IMG/VR virus record: IMGVR_UViG_3300019776_000654
Coordinates: 1 to 32,827 of that record
DNA length: 32,827 nucleotides
Reading direction: 5' to 3' (one strand)
Source of the DNA: a virus
Below are positions 14,456 through 21,597 of this stretch, piece by piece. Under the pieces are notes generated by a model. That model saw only the letters and a program-made list of their open reading frames with translations, did no database searches and was not told where the DNA came from. A program made the translations under genes and the position numbers. Within the stretch, counting starts at the first letter, position 1; each line of letters opens with the position of its first letter.

Positions 14456-15137
14456 TCGGATCTAATTTCTCGAACATAGCCAATTCAGCCTTCCTGACTT
14501 CTGCAAAACCATCAGGTAGATATTTCTCAAGCTTGGAATAAGCACTGGTTACAGCCTTTTCTTCTAGCCATCCACTTAATTCTGCCGAGCTTCCCATTTG
14601 ATTAATTCTAGCAATCAATCGTTCAACAAGCTTCTTGTTTTCTTCAATTTGGGTTTCTTGCATATCTTTACCAGATGCCAGATCTCCTTCTTTGGAAAGT
14701 CCGAAAGCATTTTTGGTTGGTTGTTTTTTAGCTTCTAATTTTGGTTTTTCAGAGGCGCTGTTGCCGTCATCATCCTCTGCCGTTAGAGTTAATAAAGATT
14801 GTAAACCGTATCTTCTAGCGTAAGTAATACCAGATCCTTGCGCTTGAGCATCGTTTGGTTTGGCAAAAAGAATTTGAGTATTACACTCAAGGTCTAGTAT
14901 CTCACCGCTCTCGTGAATCAGAACCGTTTTTACATAATTAGCCCCAGTAGGTTGCAATACAGCTATTCCATTAGAATTTAATTGAGGAATTGACGCTTCT
15001 CTAACCGCTCCAAGATCTGCATAAGATGACTTAAAGAAAGGATTTTTGCTATCTTTTTTTGGATTAGTCATTTCAGATTGCGCCTTAATCAAAGCTTTTG
15101 CAAATTCTGGACTAATCTTAAATTGTTTTTCTGTCAT
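14448..15137 (-). CDS. erf: ERF family single-strand annealing protein
   Basis: The 229-residue protein matches the ERF family. The N-terminal half has KAQSEMTNPKKDSKNPFFKS (19-38) and SYADLGAVREA, followed by the diagnostic AQAQGSGITYARRYGLQSLL (97-116) and an acidic EDDDGN. ERF proteins form rings on single-stranded DNA and anneal complementary strands, supporting circularisation and recombination of phage genomes, usually together with an SSB. The C-terminal region, here ending in a helical stretch, is the variable partner-binding part. It follows the 296-residue coiled-coil gene by seven bases and shares its stop with the next start. Confidence 0.9.
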   Translation of the reverse strand: MTEKQFKISPEFAKALIKAQSEMTNPKKDSKNPFFKSSYADLGAVREASIPQLNSNGIAVLQPTGANYVKTVLIHESGEILDLECNTQILFAKPNDAQAQGSGITYARRYGLQSLLTLTAEDDDGNSASEKPKLEAKKQPTKNAFGLSKEGDLASGKDMQETQIEENKKLVERLIARINQMGSSAELSGWLEEKAVTSAYSKLEKYLPDGFAEVRKAELAMFEKLDPND

Positions 15138-15144
15138 ATTTTAC

Positions 15145-16035
15145 CTAATAAATAATTTTTAAGTTTCTAATTTTTCCCATAGCAAACAGTCTAACAATAT
15201 CCTTTGCTTGCTCTTCATTTATTTTGTCAAAGAATTTCAGAAGGTCTTGCACAATTTCATTGTTAATTTTAGCTTTATGCGCTTTATCATCACTCTTCAC
15301 AAAATCTTGAACATTTGGCCATTCTTGTAAATCTTTTGTGATTTCCTTTTTGATTTCTTCAATTTTTGTTTCAGCATCCGCTTTAGCCTTTTCAGCTCTA
15401 GCATTGGCTTCATCAATTTCTTTCTGCGCCGCTAACTTTGCCTTGGCTTCTGCCTCCACCCTGATCGCTTCTTCTTTTTCTATTCTAGCTTTTTCAGCAG
15501 CTTCTTTGGCTAATTTTTCTTGCTCATCAAACTTAATTTTTTCATTTAGAATAAATTGCTTGTGTTTCTCAATAATTGGTAAAGCTTCTTCTTCAAAACC
15601 AAGCCATTTGTAGTCTTTTAAAGATTCAATTTCTGCAATCTTAGCAGCATTAGAAGCGGCATCAAGACTTGGAATAAATAACTTTTCTTTAATTGATTTT
15701 AATTTTCCCTCCCTCTCAGTAATTGGCGCAAGAATTTCATCAATTACGTTGTTTTTACCAGTTGATAGTTTAGTTGAAATTGCACTTCTAGCGTCAGCAA
15801 TCTTTTTTCCATCAGCTTCTAATGGTTCACAAAATTCTTTTAATTCTTTTATAAACTTGTTGGCGTTAGTTTTTAATTCTTTAGCTTGTTTTATTCCTTC
15901 TTTTGTCGAGAAGTCAAAAGCTATTTTTCTAAGTCCATCAATATCTTTTTGAATCTTAGCGATATTGGCTGTATCCGTTAAAAACTCTTTTGCTAAAGTT
16001 AGTTCTAAAGTTTCAATTTTGATTATGTTCGTCAT
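15145..16035 (-). CDS. 296-residue coiled-coil protein upstream of ERF
   Basis: This long, charged helical protein has an N-terminal helical domain (LTLAKEFLTDTANIAKIQKD; KKIADARSAISTKLSTG), a short WLGF motif in the middle, and a long Ala/Glu/Lys-rich coiled coil around residues 170-230. A small C-terminal helical domain ends with RLFAMGKIRNLKIIY. Proteins with this arrangement, often annotated as hypothetical or DUF1351-like, are found just before phage single-strand annealing genes, and may help DNA recombination. AAAGGAG lies before the ATG. Identification is by context and general plan; I do not claim a specific activity. Confidence 0.55.
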   Translation of the reverse strand: MTNIIKIETLELTLAKEFLTDTANIAKIQKDIDGLRKIAFDFSTKEGIKQAKELKTNANKFIKELKEFCEPLEADGKKIADARSAISTKLSTGKNNVIDEILAPITEREGKLKSIKEKLFIPSLDAASNAAKIAEIESLKDYKWLGFEEEALPIIEKHKQFILNEKIKFDEQEKLAKEAAEKARIEKEEAIRVEAEAKAKLAAQKEIDEANARAEKAKADAETKIEEIKKEITKDLQEWPNVQDFVKSDDKAHKAKINNEIVQDLLKFFDKINEEQAKDIVRLFAMGKIRNLKIIY

Positions 16036-16037
16036 TT

Positions 16038-16100
16038 CTATTCTCCTTTAGTTTGTTGACTGGCGCACCACCAGTAATATTGTTGATAATCGAAGTCCAT
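16038..16100 (-). CDS. 20-residue aromatic micro-protein
   Basis: A 20-codon frame (MDFDYQQYYWWCASQ, then QTKGE) begins with an ATG that shares bases with the preceding stop (TAATG) and ends two bases before the next start. Its tight fit between two coupled genes and the AAAGGAG site that overlaps its 3' end argue that ribosomes pass through it. One third of the residues are Tyr, Trp or Phe. It could be a translated leader for the 296-residue protein or a small functional peptide. Too short for family assignment. Confidence 0.4.
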   Translation of the reverse strand: MDFDYQQYYWWCASQQTKGE

Positions 16101-16330
16101 TACTCCCCCTTTAATTGTCTCAAGGTGCAATCAGAGCCTCCAAAAGAATCAACTAATCTTTCCACATTATCGCATATCGAGTTCTGTAATTCTCCTGCCT
16201 TTTTTAGCAAAATATTAGCAGCGTCTCTAAAAACTTCCGAAGCGTTCTCTTCGGAATAGTCTCCGCAAATATTGAAAATCATGCTCTCTAAATCAGTTAA
16301 AAAATATTCTTTGTCTTTTTCGAAATTCAT
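16100..16330 (-). CDS. 76-residue hypothetical protein with strong RBS
   Basis: I use the ATG at 16330 because AAGGAGGTTT lies just before it, the best ribosome-binding site in the window; an in-frame upstream ATG would sit before that site. The protein is helical and acidic (NFEKDKEYFLTDLESMIFN; SEVFRDAANILLKKAGELQN). It follows a 151-base gap without a gene (16331-16481), which holds only A/T-rich leader with no confident promoter. The product is probably abundant given the ribosome-binding site. Function unknown. Confidence 0.55.
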   Translation of the reverse strand: MNFEKDKEYFLTDLESMIFNICGDYSEENASEVFRDAANILLKKAGELQNSICDNVERLVDSFGGSDCTLRQLKGE

Positions 16331-16481
16331 AAACCTCCTTTTGATTAAAATTTCTTTCAATAATTAAAAACATAAAAAAATACTAAGCAACAAGAATTTT
16401 AGTAAATAACGAAAATAAATTACTTGACACAAATTAAACCTTTAGAATCAACGCTTCCCATCACTTTATTTTTTCTAGAAA

Positions 16482-16958
16482 TTAGATTATTTCGAAATAT
16501 TTATCAAATATTTTTACCGCTGCTTTGCTTGCTGATTTATCAAACTTTTCAAATTCTTCATCTGATGGAAAGCGATTTTTGCGGTCTAAGAATTCTAGAT
16601 AAAGAACATAATTCATCATCGCTAAAGTTCTTTTTAAAACTTTTACTTCATGTTCAGGAGGCATTCTTTCTGTCTTTTTATCAAAGATTTTCTGAGTCAG
16701 ATAATAGGCAACTCTGACAACTTTATATCCACTAAACTTGTCACCATCCACTGAAACGTCTTGAATTATTCTATCAATAATTCTGAAAACCCTCTTGGCT
16801 ATTTTAAAAAGTTTTGTTTTATCTTTTACGAGTTCCTGTCCGATTCCAATAGAAAACCCCGTCAATCTCCGCGCTCTTTGGTCTTCGCCATCACAAGCTA
16901 GTTTCCATATAATGTAAGGCACTAGAAGGATTTGTGCTGCTCTTTTATCGTTAATCAT
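16482..16958 (-). CDS. 158-residue helical hypothetical protein
   Basis: The start is set at 16958, where the ATG overlaps the acetyltransferase stop by eight bases (ATGATTAA); the upstream ATG at 16973 lies further inside that gene. The protein is predominantly helical and basic, with LLVPYIIWKLACDGEDQRAR near the start and RFPSDEEFEKFDKSASKAA near the end. No family recognised. It is the last gene before the A/T-rich gap at 16361-16481. Confidence 0.5.
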   Translation of the reverse strand: MINDKRAAQILLVPYIIWKLACDGEDQRARRLTGFSIGIGQELVKDKTKLFKIAKRVFRIIDRIIQDVSVDGDKFSGYKVVRVAYYLTQKIFDKKTERMPPEHEVKVLKRTLAMMNYVLYLEFLDRKNRFPSDEEFEKFDKSASKAAVKIFDKYFEII

Positions 16959-17265
16959 GCTTCCGCTCTCCATAATTCCAAAGATAAATCAAATGAAACT
17001 TCTTTGATTTGGATTTGGCAAAACCCACTTTTTCCAAAACCCTAATCGAAGCCTTATTATCTTTTTCAACCACCGCCATCAAGTTATTGTAAAGATGTCC
17101 AACTGACTCAAGATAATTTGTAAGTTCTCTCGTCATAATTCCTTTGTTATGCCATTGCGGGTCTAAATCATACTCAACGTGAGGTACTTGATAATTTATG
17201 ATTTGGATTTTGCCAACCTCGCGGCCTTCTATTTTGATGGGATGATAATATTTGATACTAAGCAT
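16951..17265 (-). CDS. GNAT-type N-acetyltransferase (short)
   Basis: From the ATG at 17265, which overlaps the preceding stop by eight bases, the protein is 104 residues. The C-terminal GNAT signature is clear: a strand with HVEYDLDPQWHNKGIMTREL, the acetyl-CoA-binding turn WHNKGI in place of the usual Q/RxxGxG/A, then LMAVVEKDNKASIRVLEKVGFAK. GNAT enzymes move an acetyl group from acetyl-CoA to an amine on a protein or small molecule. About one third of a usual GNAT is missing at the N-terminus, so it is a minimal form or a partly degraded one. Phage GNATs have been linked to modifying host proteins, but the target here is unknown. Confidence 0.72.
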   Translation of the reverse strand: MLSIKYYHPIKIEGREVGKIQIINYQVPHVEYDLDPQWHNKGIMTRELTNYLESVGHLYNNLMAVVEKDNKASIRVLEKVGFAKSKSKKFHLIYLWNYGERKHD

Positions 17266-17482
17266 TATCTCTAAACTCATTCTTAAAAAATTGCTCGCAA
17301 CTAAACTCAGTTCTGCTCTTAATGATTTCCTCAATCCTAGTAAAATTACCAGCATTAATCAGAGATTTATATTGATCCTCTGAATCAAAGTATCTCAAGA
17401 AAACTGGTTGATTGTGCGAGTAAAATTTCGCCTTACTTGCATTTTGATTTATTTTTGCGAATATGTCTTTAATGTGAATCAT
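17258..17482 (-). CDS. 74-residue hypothetical protein before GNAT
   Basis: A mixed helix/strand protein (HIKDIFAKINQNASKAKFYS; QPVFLRYFDSEDQYKSLINA) with one Cys. It overlaps the GNAT gene by eight bases, ATGCTTAG. It does not look like the missing N-terminal part of a GNAT, so I keep it as a separate gene. The coupling suggests the two products are made together. No family recognised. Confidence 0.5.
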   Translation of the reverse strand: MIHIKDIFAKINQNASKAKFYSHNQPVFLRYFDSEDQYKSLINAGNFTRIEEIIKSRTEFSCEQFFKNEFRDNA

Positions 17483-17501
17483 TTTAAATAAATTCCATTT
17501 T

Positions 17502-17933
17502 TTAGTTTATAAGATTAAATTCTAATTCGATATTCATAGACTGGGAAGCGTTGATTCTGTTAACTATTCTTGAAAATAGTTTGGCTCGTGAAGATGTTGT
17601 TGTTATATCAATTACTGAATCATAGCCCTTATTATACATATCAGGCAAAACATACTCCAAAAGAGCTGCCGAAATCCTTGGAGCGGATCCGAAAAATCGC
17701 GTTATTTTAAATTGAGGTTTATCTATGAGTTCAACTATCAAACCTCCAATTATTCCATCACTCTCATTTAAAGCGACAAACATCAAATGCTTATCATCAA
17801 TATCTCTTTCAATTGCTTTGTTCGCAATTTCATTTAGGAAATCATCAGTAATTTTTAGAAGATAAACTTCTCGCAATGCTTCTTTGAATTTATCTTTATC
17901 AAAAATTTGTTTTATAGTTATAAGATTTGTCAT
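17502..17933 (-). CDS. Possible GNAT-like phage protein
   Basis: The 143-residue protein has a plan reminiscent of the GNAT fold: an N-terminal helix pair, a strand pair FVALNESDGIIGGLIVELID (residues 52-71), then KITRFFGSAPRISAALLEYV and a final strand region with SMNIELEFNLIN. The acetyl-CoA loop is not convincing, so the activity may be absent. Similar proteins are encoded in many podovirus early regions as predicted acetyltransferases. AAAGGAGGG lies before the ATG. Low certainty on function. Confidence 0.42.
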   Translation of the reverse strand: MTNLITIKQIFDKDKFKEALREVYLLKITDDFLNEIANKAIERDIDDKHLMFVALNESDGIIGGLIVELIDKPQFKITRFFGSAPRISAALLEYVLPDMYNKGYDSVIDITTTSSRAKLFSRIVNRINASQSMNIELEFNLIN

Positions 17934-17949
17934 TTCCCTCCTTTGTTAA

Positions 17950-18210
17950 TTAATATTTACGATAATGATAAACCGCATATTTCATAATCCTTTTATCAAT
18001 AAAGATTTTCCCGCAAGAGTCTGGTTCTTTGACGCTCGCAATAAATTTTTCCGCCTTTAATTTCGATCTAAAATAAACAACCTCTTTGATAATCCTCCGC
18101 TCTCTCAAACTCTCTTTTATTTTCACCTGCTCTTCCCGTGTTTTAAAGGCAGTACAACTTTGTGGCATTCTCTTGCCGACAATTTTTTTATTGATGAAAA
18201 AATTTTGCAT
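17950..18210 (-). CDS. 86-residue basic hypothetical protein
   Basis: A strongly basic protein (FFINKKIVGKRMPQSCTAFK; KIKESLRERRIIKEVVYFRS; KRIMKYAVYHYRKY at the end) with a pair of cysteines. The charge suggests nucleic-acid or nucleoprotein binding. It lies between the replicative helicase and the acetyltransferase-like genes, with an A/T-rich leader and no clear ribosome-binding site. No family recognised. Confidence 0.5.
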   Translation of the reverse strand: MQNFFINKKIVGKRMPQSCTAFKTREEQVKIKESLRERRIIKEVVYFRSKLKAEKFIASVKEPDSCGKIFIDKRIMKYAVYHYRKY

Positions 18211-18223
18211 AAGTTAATTAAAG

Positions 18224-19546
18224 TTAATTAATTTCAGTAAATCTTTGGAATTCTTTATCGAAATTCATTTCCGATTCTCCGACTTGTCCGTTTCTATTTT
18301 TAGCCACAATTACCAATGCTTTTCCCTTCACTCGATTATAAGTTTCAAGCCAGCGGGAATAATTAGGGCTATATTCTGGTTCAGCTTCTTTCTCTAAATA
18401 ATAATCGTCTCGGTGAACAAATAGAACAACATCCGCCTCCTGCTCAATGCTTCCCGAATCTCTTAAGTCCGAAAGTAAAGGTCTTTTATTTTGTCTCTTC
18501 TCATTTTCACGAGACATTTGGCAAAGAACTATTACCACGACATCAAGTTTTTTTGCCATTGTTTTTAAATCCTCCGCAATACCCCCTATTTGTCTTTCGC
18601 GGGATTCTTTCGGATTAGAAGGAGCTATTTTCTGCAAGTAATCAATAATAACCACTTTAATCTTAAGCTTCTTAACTAGCTGCTTTACGCGATTGTGAAT
18701 CTTAGCAACATTCCAGCCAGCCTTGTCTTCAACATAAAGTTTCGATTTGAAATTATTCTTAGCAATCAGGGCCGCTTGTTCTTCCATCGGTTTCAAATCA
18801 CAATCTCTTAGGCGATAACCATTTACAGAAGCCTCGTCCATTAAAAAACGCCCCATTACTTCATCATTCTTCATCTCAATCGACAAAAGATAAGTTGGAA
18901 TTTCTTTAGCAATATTTTTAGCAATATTAAGACCAACTGCACTTTTACCCATTGAAGTTTTGCCACCAAGAATCACAAGATTTGCTGGATAGAAACCGCC
19001 AGTAACCTTATCGAGTTTCTGAAAACCAGTTTTAATCAACTCACCTTTTTCTTTCTGCTCTACCTTTCTAAAAATAAAATCTTGCATTAAGAACTCTGCG
19101 GAATTAGGTAAATCCTCGGTCTCCGTTTCCAAGGCATCAAACTTCGCGTTTAATTGATTTTTTATCTCCGATAGTGTGTCAGCCTCATTTATTTCTTTAA
19201 TAGCATTAAAAAGCTCTCTTTTCTGCCATAAAACGATTAAATCTTTGGCATAATCCTTCAAAGAAATCAAGACAGAAACTTGACCAGCAGCAAGTAAAAG
19301 TTGTGATAAATAATCTTCTGGCATAGTAACCATTGATTTTTCTAACTTGAAGTAAGTCTTCAGGGTGACTGAATCTTGTCTCTTCTCTTCATTCTGAATG
19401 CAGTTGCGTAAATGCTTAAAAAGTTTCTCATGGGCTGGCAGGTAGAAATGCTTTGGCTCAAGGATGTCTAGTTGCTCGATTTTATTATTGTTTAAAATAA
19501 TACTGCCAAGTATTGCTTGTTCCGCTTCGATGTTAAATAGATCCAT
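18224..19546 (-). CDS. dnaB: Replicative DNA helicase, DnaB type
   Basis: The 440-residue protein is a full DnaB-family helicase. The N-terminal domain begins with EAEQAILGSIILNNNK (residues 7-22). The RecA-like motor has Walker A GGKTSMGKS (194-202), an IEMKNDEV motif, Walker B VVIIDYLQ (298-305), then LCQMSRENE and LSDLRDSGSIEQEADVVLFV (358-377) for the later motifs. It would unwind DNA ahead of the replication fork as a hexamer. The gene overlaps the replication-initiator-like gene by 14 bases and has a CGGAGG ribosome-binding site. The domain order and length are those of an ordinary DnaB, without an intein. Host polymerase and primase must be borrowed, since none is seen in the window. 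Confidence 0.92.
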   Translation of the reverse strand: MDLFNIEAEQAILGSIILNNNKIEQLDILEPKHFYLPAHEKLFKHLRNCIQNEEKRQDSVTLKTYFKLEKSMVTMPEDYLSQLLLAAGQVSVLISLKDYAKDLIVLWQKRELFNAIKEINEADTLSEIKNQLNAKFDALETETEDLPNSAEFLMQDFIFRKVEQKEKGELIKTGFQKLDKVTGGFYPANLVILGGKTSMGKSAVGLNIAKNIAKEIPTYLLSIEMKNDEVMGRFLMDEASVNGYRLRDCDLKPMEEQAALIAKNNFKSKLYVEDKAGWNVAKIHNRVKQLVKKLKIKVVIIDYLQKIAPSNPKESRERQIGGIAEDLKTMAKKLDVVVIVLCQMSRENEKRQNKRPLLSDLRDSGSIEQEADVVLFVHRDDYYLEKEAEPEYSPNYSRWLETYNRVKGKALVIVAKNRNGQVGESEMNFDKEFQRFTEIN

Positions 19547-20240
19547 TTTTTCCTCCGGTTAAATAATCAAGATAGCTGCCAGATGATTGCGGTTTTTGTT
19601 GTTGATTTGTTTTTGGCTCAAATACTCCTTGCCAAGAGTTCTCAATCGAGTTTTCAAGAGATTTGTTTGCAGAGCCATGTTGCTTAGCTTCGAATTCCGA
19701 GAGTTTTTTTATGATTAATTCCTTTGCGTTGTCAGTAAAAGGTTTTTTAGCAGTTGCGATTGAATGCCTGAATGCAAAAAAAGATTTTAATAAATCTTGG
19801 CTGATAAAATCAGGAGCGTTTATTTTTTCTTCATTTATCATTGTTATTTCTTTATTGTTTGTGTCTTTCTGTTGTCTTTCTGTTGTCTTTCTGTTGTTCG
19901 GTCTGTTGTTCAATTTTTGATAAAAATCATAATTTAAAATCTCTATAACATTGAGAATAGGGCTTTTGTGTTGTTTAATCTGTTGTTCACTTTCTAGCAG
20001 TTTTAAGAAGGCTCTTGTCTTACCTCTCGACCACTTCCAACGCTGGCTTAGGCTCTCCTCACTTTTTCCAACTTGACCTCGCTTAATTGCTACTTTCACG
20101 CCACGTACAAAGAAGACTCCTTCTGAATGATTAGCGAGCAGCAATAAATCAATCCATGCTTGGGCTTTTGTAAAAGATTCAGAAAGCCACAGCCAGTTTT
20201 CTTCAATCTTACGATGCAAGATTATAAATCCTTGTTCCAT
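19533..20240 (-). CDS. Replication initiator / helicase-loader-like protein
   Basis: The 235-residue protein follows the plan of phage replisome organisers. A winged-helix N-terminal domain (FIILHRKIEENWLWLSESFT; WIDLLLLANH; RGQVGKSEESLSQRWKWSRG) is followed by a low-complexity Asn/Lys linker and a C-terminal helical domain that could hold the helicase (APDFISQDLLKSFFAFRHSI; then ENSWQGVFEPK). This is analogous to lambda O plus a loader function. It is encoded immediately upstream of the DnaB gene and overlaps it. The nuclease gene upstream shares its stop with this start. Origin-binding is inferred from the family, not seen in the DNA. Confidence 0.72.
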   Translation of the reverse strand: MEQGFIILHRKIEENWLWLSESFTKAQAWIDLLLLANHSEGVFFVRGVKVAIKRGQVGKSEESLSQRWKWSRGKTRAFLKLLESEQQIKQHKSPILNVIEILNYDFYQKLNNRPNNRKTTERQQKDTNNKEITMINEEKINAPDFISQDLLKSFFAFRHSIATAKKPFTDNAKELIIKKLSEFEAKQHGSANKSLENSIENSWQGVFEPKTNQQQKPQSSGSYLDYLTGGKNGSI

Positions 20241-20764
20241 TAAAATCTCGTGTTGAATTTATTATAAGCATGAGTTTCAAAATTATCTCTAATATCTTCT
20301 ATCCGATCTTGATAATCCGTATGAGATGAATTATGAAATTCAAAGCTTATCCCTTTATCAAAATCAATTCCAAACAAACTATGATAAATTTTATTATTTT
20401 CAAAAGTTTCATCCTTGCAGTAACGATTGGTAGTTTTTATTAATCCGACATCAATATTTTGACCAATAAGTAAAAGCGAAAAATTACGACTTTTTCTTCT
20501 ATGAACATAATTAAAAGATCGCAATTCTTGATAATATCTCAAATAAGAGATTCCTTGAATAAGAGCATTTACATCCAATAAATCTTTTTTTAGCTCTATT
20601 ATTATAAAATGATTAGATGGCTTATGATAAGCTAAAATATCCACTATTCCAGCTGGAGAGATTTGAACTTGTCTAGCAATAAATTTTAGTCCTAAATATT
20701 TCTCTAAATTTTTATCCGTGCAAAGAAAGTCTTCCAACTCTCTTTCCGAAAATATGATTTGCAT
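20240..20764 (-). CDS. PD-(D/E)XK nuclease, NucS/DUF91-like
   Basis: The 174-residue protein has the core of a PD-(D/E)XK nuclease: GIVDILAYH (residues 39-47, Asp42), FIIIELKKD (53-61, Glu57 and Lys59), and NALIQGISYLRYYQ (66-79, Gln70). The arrangement resembles NucS/DUF91 endonucleases, which act on mismatched or branched DNA. The rest is beta/alpha and matches no further domain. It precedes the replication initiator and helicase genes, overlapping by one base, and follows the remarkable 349-base structured leader, which may control its translation. The only ribosome-binding site is weak (GTAGGG, then AATA before the ATG) and is complementary to a loop in that leader. Confidence 0.75.
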   Translation of the reverse strand: MQIIFSERELEDFLCTDKNLEKYLGLKFIARQVQISPAGIVDILAYHKPSNHFIIIELKKDLLDVNALIQGISYLRYYQELRSFNYVHRRKSRNFSLLLIGQNIDVGLIKTTNRYCKDETFENNKIYHSLFGIDFDKGISFEFHNSSHTDYQDRIEDIRDNFETHAYNKFNTRF

Positions 20765-21113
20765 TATTCCCTACTGTAGTTTGGCGTCGGGGAGCGTAGG
20801 GCACTCCACGACATATAAAAATAACAACAAATAATCCAGCCCTACTCGATTATTTATCTCTAACACTCTCAACCCCTATTCCTAAGAATCAAGAGTTTCT
20901 TTTAAAAACCTACGGGACGTTTTAAGTCCCGCAAGTCCCTTTAAAAAATTGCACAATTAAGGCAATCTGATGAGAATTACCTCATCAAGCCTAATCAGGT
21001 GTTCACAACGCACCTGATTAGACCAAAGGAGGTTAGATTCCCGACTGATCAGAGTCAGAGAATCTGATATCCAATTCTAAATAATAAAATTATTTTTCAA
21101 CAAAAAAATAAAA
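20765..21113 (-). promoter_or_regulatory. Structured leader RNA with competing loop-loop and loop-RBS pairings
   Basis: This 349-base gap contains no gene. Read leftward it can form these hairpins (plus-strand positions): 20786-20812, GTCG/GGAG with CTCC/CGAC, with GTAGGGC in its loop; 20830-20854, AATAATC/GATTATT, with GCCCTAC in its loop; 20913-20931, CGGGAC/GTCCCG; 20960-20992, AGGC + TGATGAG / CTCATCA + GCCT; 20991-21021, an 11-bp perfect stem; 21033-21067, TTAGATTC/GAATCTGA enclosing GACT/AGTC. The two 7-base loop segments are exact complements (kissing loops). The first loop can instead pair with GTAGGG at the nuclease ribosome-binding site (20769-20774). The minus strand shows ACCTCCTTT (21026-21034) between the last two stems. 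At the far end AATAAAATTATTTT occurs twice (21083-21096, 21107-21120). It may be a riboregulator, an ornate RNA or an origin. Confidence 0.65.
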
Positions 21114-21287
21114 TTATTTTAAATTCCTAATAAAATATCTAACAGAGACACGGTCGCCACGGTGTAGAGCGTACCAAGCATTGTCAAACAAATAGCTTCT
21201 GATCCTATATTTCCCCAATAGGCGCATTTTAATTTCAAGGAAAATCAGAATAAACATGAATTGTAAATCTAGCATAGGTTTTGCCAT
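21114..21287 (-). CDS. 57-residue hypothetical protein
   Basis: Read from the gap between larger genes. The ATG directly follows the preceding stop (TAAATG). The product has a hydrophobic first half (MLDLQFMFILIFLEIKMRLL) and a basic C-terminal half with SYLFDNAWYALHRGDRVSVR, which looks like a real folded segment rather than chance. It may be membrane-associated. It marks where protein coding stops and the structured leader begins. No known family. Confidence 0.55.
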   Translation of the reverse strand: MAKPMLDLQFMFILIFLEIKMRLLGKYRIRSYLFDNAWYALHRGDRVSVRYFIRNLK

Positions 21288-21488
21288 TTAAAGATTATTA
21301 ACTAGTCGGAATTCCCGAATCTTAGCCTTGCGCCCTGGCTTACATTTAAACATTTCTAGATTATTTTCCTTACAGAATTTAATCAGATGATAACGCAAGG
21401 TGGAAAGCGGAGTATCAAAAGCAATAGATGCTTTTTCAAGAGTTAATTTCTTTTCGATTATAACATTATAAACATCGGCAATCTGCAT
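21288..21488 (-). CDS. Small helix-turn-helix protein
   Basis: The 66-residue protein has a homeodomain-like helix-turn-helix: IADVYNVIIEKKLTLEKASI, then AFDTPLSTLRYHLIKFCKEN, with a basic tail (CKPGRKAKIREF). The pattern of a helix, a turn after the Ala/Phe and a recognition helix with STLRYHL fits small phage and transposase DNA-binding domains. It is placed early in the leftward operon, where a regulator or replication-accessory protein would be expected. It starts one base after the stop of the 35-residue gene. Confidence 0.6.
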   Translation of the reverse strand: MQIADVYNVIIEKKLTLEKASIAFDTPLSTLRYHLIKFCKENNLEMFKCKPGRKAKIREFRLVNNL

Positions 21489-21489
21489 A

Positions 21490-21597
21490 CTATTTTTTTA
21501 ATTCGTCTAAAATTTGTTTAAGAATAAATTTGAAACGTCTTCTTTCGTTCCAATGATAAAAGGTATTTGATAACAGTTTTTTTATTTTGTTATTCAT
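21490..21597 (-). CDS. 35-residue basic protein
   Basis: Read from the gap between two genes. The frame (NNKIKKLLSNTFYHWNERRR at the start, then FKFILKQILDELKK) overlaps the upstream gene by eight bases (ATGAATAA) and ends one base before the helix-turn-helix gene. It is basic with an amphipathic helix. Its fit to the gene packing is the main argument that it is real. Confidence 0.5.
   Translation of the reverse strand: MNNKIKKLLSNTFYHWNERRRFKFILKQILDELKK

Noticed and set aside
16424-16448. Plus-strand TTGACA followed by TAGAAT
   Set aside because: The spacing is only 13 bases and the product would be antisense to the leftward gene.
20967-20990. Hammerhead ribozyme core (CTGATGAG) in the structured leader
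   Set aside because: The needed GAAA strand and cleavage-site stem do not follow; the bases are used in a plain hairpin with CTCATCA.
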